Source: Deltaproteobacteria bacterium
Lineage (GTDB): Bacteria; UBA10199; DSSB01
Direction of reading: 5' to 3'
DNA: 55,355 nt
Assembly (NCBI GenBank): GCA_024233625.1
Contig: JACKPJ010000007.1
Location: 1 to 55,355 of the forward strand
A program made the translations under genes and the position numbers. The first letter of the stretch is position 1. Each line of letters begins with the position of its first letter. Of the stretch, positions 53,497 through 55,355 are shown piece after piece. The notes beneath the pieces are model-generated. The model did no database searches, was not told the DNA's origin, and saw only the letters and a program-made list of their open reading frames with translations.

Positions 53497-54627
53497 ATGT
53501 TAGAAAAGACCTTTCACATACTACTCATTGAAGCCAACCCGGCCTTCGAGCGGGTCTTAGAGTTTTTATTTAAAGAAACACCCTTCACTATCACCCTCAC
53601 TCACAGTTTTGAGGAGGCCTGGCAAGAACTGGAAAAACATCAAGCAAGTTCCCCCATTCAGCTTGTCATGCTCAACACCCAACTTCCGGATAGCCCGGCC
53701 ATTGCCTCCATCCAAAAACTGACGGCAAGATTTCCGGACCTCGCTATCATTGCCATTCACGAAAAAGAAGAAGATATCCTGGCGCGAGAATGTCTCAAAA
53801 ACGGGGCCCAAGATTTTTACGCCAAGGGCCAACTCGAAAAAGAATTACTCAAAAAAGCGATTTTTTATTCGATTGAACGCAAAAGAGCCGAGACGGAGTT
53901 GCGCCAAGCCAAAATTGCCGCTGAAGCAGCCAACCACGCCAAAACAGAGTTTCTCAACAAAATCAGCCATGAACTACGCACCCCGCTCAACGGTATTCAA
54001 GGCATGGCCACTTTGCTCGAAAAAAGTCTGGCTCGATCGGGGCAGGAAGAATACCTCACTTTCTTGCAAAATTCTGCCGACCAACTCAGTCGACTCATTG
54101 AGGATATTTTGGACTTTTCTCAAGTCAGTCAAAGTAATATGCAACTACAGGAAGCCACTTTCAATCTTTTAACGATCCTCGAAAAACTGCTTCAAGTGAT
54201 GCAAGGCAAGGCCAAAGAGAAAGGCCTAAAAATTGAAATGTATTGGGACCATCACATCCCTCAACGGGTAAAAGGTGACGCTCCACGACTTCAACAGGTG
54301 CTGGTGAATCTAATCGAAAATGCCATCAAGTTTAGTCATCAAGGAACGATTTTTCTCAGTGTCGAAAAACTAGAGCAAACAGATCATGATGTTGAATTAA
54401 AATTTTGCCTTCAGGATGAGGGAACAGGCATCCCTTTCGAAAAACAAACAGCCATTTTTGAAGCCTTCTCGCAAGGAGATAATTCGGACAGTCGCTCTTT
54501 TGGAGGGCTGGGTTTAGGGCTGACCATTGCATCTCATATCATTCAACGCATGCAGGGAAAAATCTGGATTGAAAGTATCCCGCAAAAAGGCACCCAAGTG
54601 AATTTTACTCTGAAATTAGCTTTATAA
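53497..54627 (+). CDS. Histidine kinase with degenerate receiver domain
   Basis: 376 residues from the ATG at 53,497, which fits the start of the receiver fold; the frame is open from a GTG at 53,371 but neither start has a ribosome site. Residues 5-125: receiver-like, with Asn60 where the phosphorylated Asp should be (QLVMLNTQLPD) and Lys110 kept. Residues 150-215: HisKA with His158 (NKISHELRTPLNG). Residues 255-375: ATPase with N box QQVLVNLIENAIKF, G1 DEGTGIP and G2 GGLGLGLTI. Soluble, no membrane helix. Input signal unknown; its stop overlaps galE by 23 bases in convergent orientation. Confidence 0.9.
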   Translation: MLEKTFHILLIEANPAFERVLEFLFKETPFTITLTHSFEEAWQELEKHQASSPIQLVMLNTQLPDSPAIASIQKLTARFPDLAIIAIHEKEEDILARECLKNGAQDFYAKGQLEKELLKKAIFYSIERKRAETELRQAKIAAEAANHAKTEFLNKISHELRTPLNGIQGMATLLEKSLARSGQEEYLTFLQNSADQLSRLIEDILDFSQVSQSNMQLQEATFNLLTILEKLLQVMQGKAKEKGLKIEMYWDHHIPQRVKGDAPRLQQVLVNLIENAIKFSHQGTIFLSVEKLEQTDHDVELKFCLQDEGTGIPFEKQTAIFEAFSQGDNSDSRSFGGLGLGLTIASHIIQRMQGKIWIESIPQKGTQVNFTLKLAL

Positions 54628-55355
54628 TACCTTGTATGCCGTCTTTTAAAGAATACCGCGCTTCCCATCCCATCGCCGATTTTATTTTGGCAGTCGAAAG
54701 CACACTGCGCCTTTGCTCTCCCAATTGGGCCGGCCCTGAAGCAGGCTCTTGTGAATAATTAAGTTCGGCTGCCAAAGTATTAAAAATATCCCAGACCGAG
54801 GTCTCCACTCCGGTTCCAATATTGTAAACTCCCGAAACTCCCTCCTGCAAAGCAAGTGCGTTGGCCGCCACCACATCGGCAACAAAAACATAGTCGCGAG
54901 TTTGCAGCCCATCGCCATTGATGCTCACCGTTTCTCCACGAAGCATTTTTTGTAAAAAGATCGCAATCACGCCGGCCTCACCATGCGGGTTTTGCCGAGG
55001 CCCATAAACATTGGCATAACGCAAGATCACCGAAGGAATTCCATAAGTTTGTTGATAAAAGTCGAGATACTTTTCGCTGATCAACTTGGTGATTCCATAA
55101 GGGCTCGCCGGCTCGGTTGGATGATTTTCATCCGCAGGAAAATTCTGCTGCTCTCCATAAATCGCTCCACCCGAAGAAGCAAAAATGACTTTTTTGACAT
55201 TTTGACTGCGGGCAGCTTCCATGAGATTAATCAAACCCAAGGCGTTGATTTCGCAGTCTTCGGCAGGGTTTTCGACCGAGTGACGCACGTTAATCTGCGC
55301 CGCATGGTGATTGATGATCTCCGGCTGAAACTCTTCCAAAACAGTTTTTAACTGA
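54605..55355 (-). CDS. NAD-dependent epimerase/dehydratase (GalE-like), C-terminal part
   Basis: 250 codons are present; the frame is open to the right edge, so the Rossmann glycine motif is outside the window. Seen: NHHAAQINVRHSV, ASSGGAIYGE (catalytic Ser/Thr region), SPYGITKL with the Tyr-x3-Lys pair, RYANVYGPRQ, NIGTGVETSVWDIF. Extended SDR of the UDP-glucose 4-epimerase or related sugar-nucleotide type. Sugar specificity not readable. Confidence 0.9.
   Translation of the reverse strand, partial: QLKTVLEEFQPEIINHHAAQINVRHSVENPAEDCEINALGLINLMEAARSQNVKKVIFASSGGAIYGEQQNFPADENHPTEPASPYGITKLISEKYLDFYQQTYGIPSVILRYANVYGPRQNPHGEAGVIAIFLQKMLRGETVSINGDGLQTRDYVFVADVVAANALALQEGVSGVYNIGTGVETSVWDIFNTLAAELNYSQEPASGPAQLGEQRRSVLSTAKIKSAMGWEARYSLKDGIQGIIKLISE

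Overview
The window joins a conserved chromosomal block (about 42,949 to 55,355) to the inner end of a large integrated genetic element (1 to about 42,956). The chromosomal part carries tRNA-Glu and tRNA-Lys, a YfgM-like TPR protein, dut, pnp, rpsO, truB, rbfA, infB, nusA and rimP on the minus strand, then a sensor kinase and the end of a galE-like epimerase. This gene order and the moderately AT-rich sequence suggest a deltaproteobacterial-grade Gram-negative bacterium (Bdellovibrionota, Myxococcota or a related uncultured lineage). That placement is inference from layout and protein flavour, not from a search.

The element ends in the 3' end of tRNA-Glu. The last gene is a large serine recombinase whose reading frame runs into the antisense strand of the tRNA and uses a stop codon there. 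Inward from it lie two small unknown genes, a DnaC/IstB-type ATPase, a replication-protein-like gene, two small DNA-binding regulators, a candidate oriT, a ribbon-helix-helix relaxosome protein, a TrwB/TraD-type coupling protein and a MobF (TrwC/TraI) relaxase. No VirB-type secretion genes and no second attachment site were seen, so the element is either mobilizable only or continues to the left of base 1.

The cargo (1 to 31,521) is mainly metal defence. It includes a Czc-type operon (czcI-like, czcC, czcB, czcA, PII-like), two CDF transporters and a mercury-type module (MerR with the Hg three-cysteine spacing plus a fused Fe-S CopZ/MerT-like protein). It also includes a copper module (MerR, Met/His-rich membrane protein, TRASH-like periplasmic protein, four-helix membrane protein, CopA ATPase, Lgt paralogue) and a Cus-type operon (Cys-rich secreted protein, CusC, CusB, CusA) that continues into a third, different heavy-metal RND pump. 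Between these sits a run with a DUF2933 protein, an isoprenylcysteine-methyltransferase-like protein, an APC permease, an EamA permease, Kup and an amidohydrolase.

The most informative signals are regulatory and evolutionary. A MerR-type promoter (minus 35 TTGACC, 20-base spacer holding a perfect 16-base dyad) occurs in front of the intact copper merR and again 12 kb away in front of the Cus operon. A third, slightly decayed copy stands before the DUF2933 gene, attached to a fossil made of the first codons of merR joined to the last codons of copA. The region therefore looks like two related copper modules that recombined, leaving several promoters for one surviving regulator.
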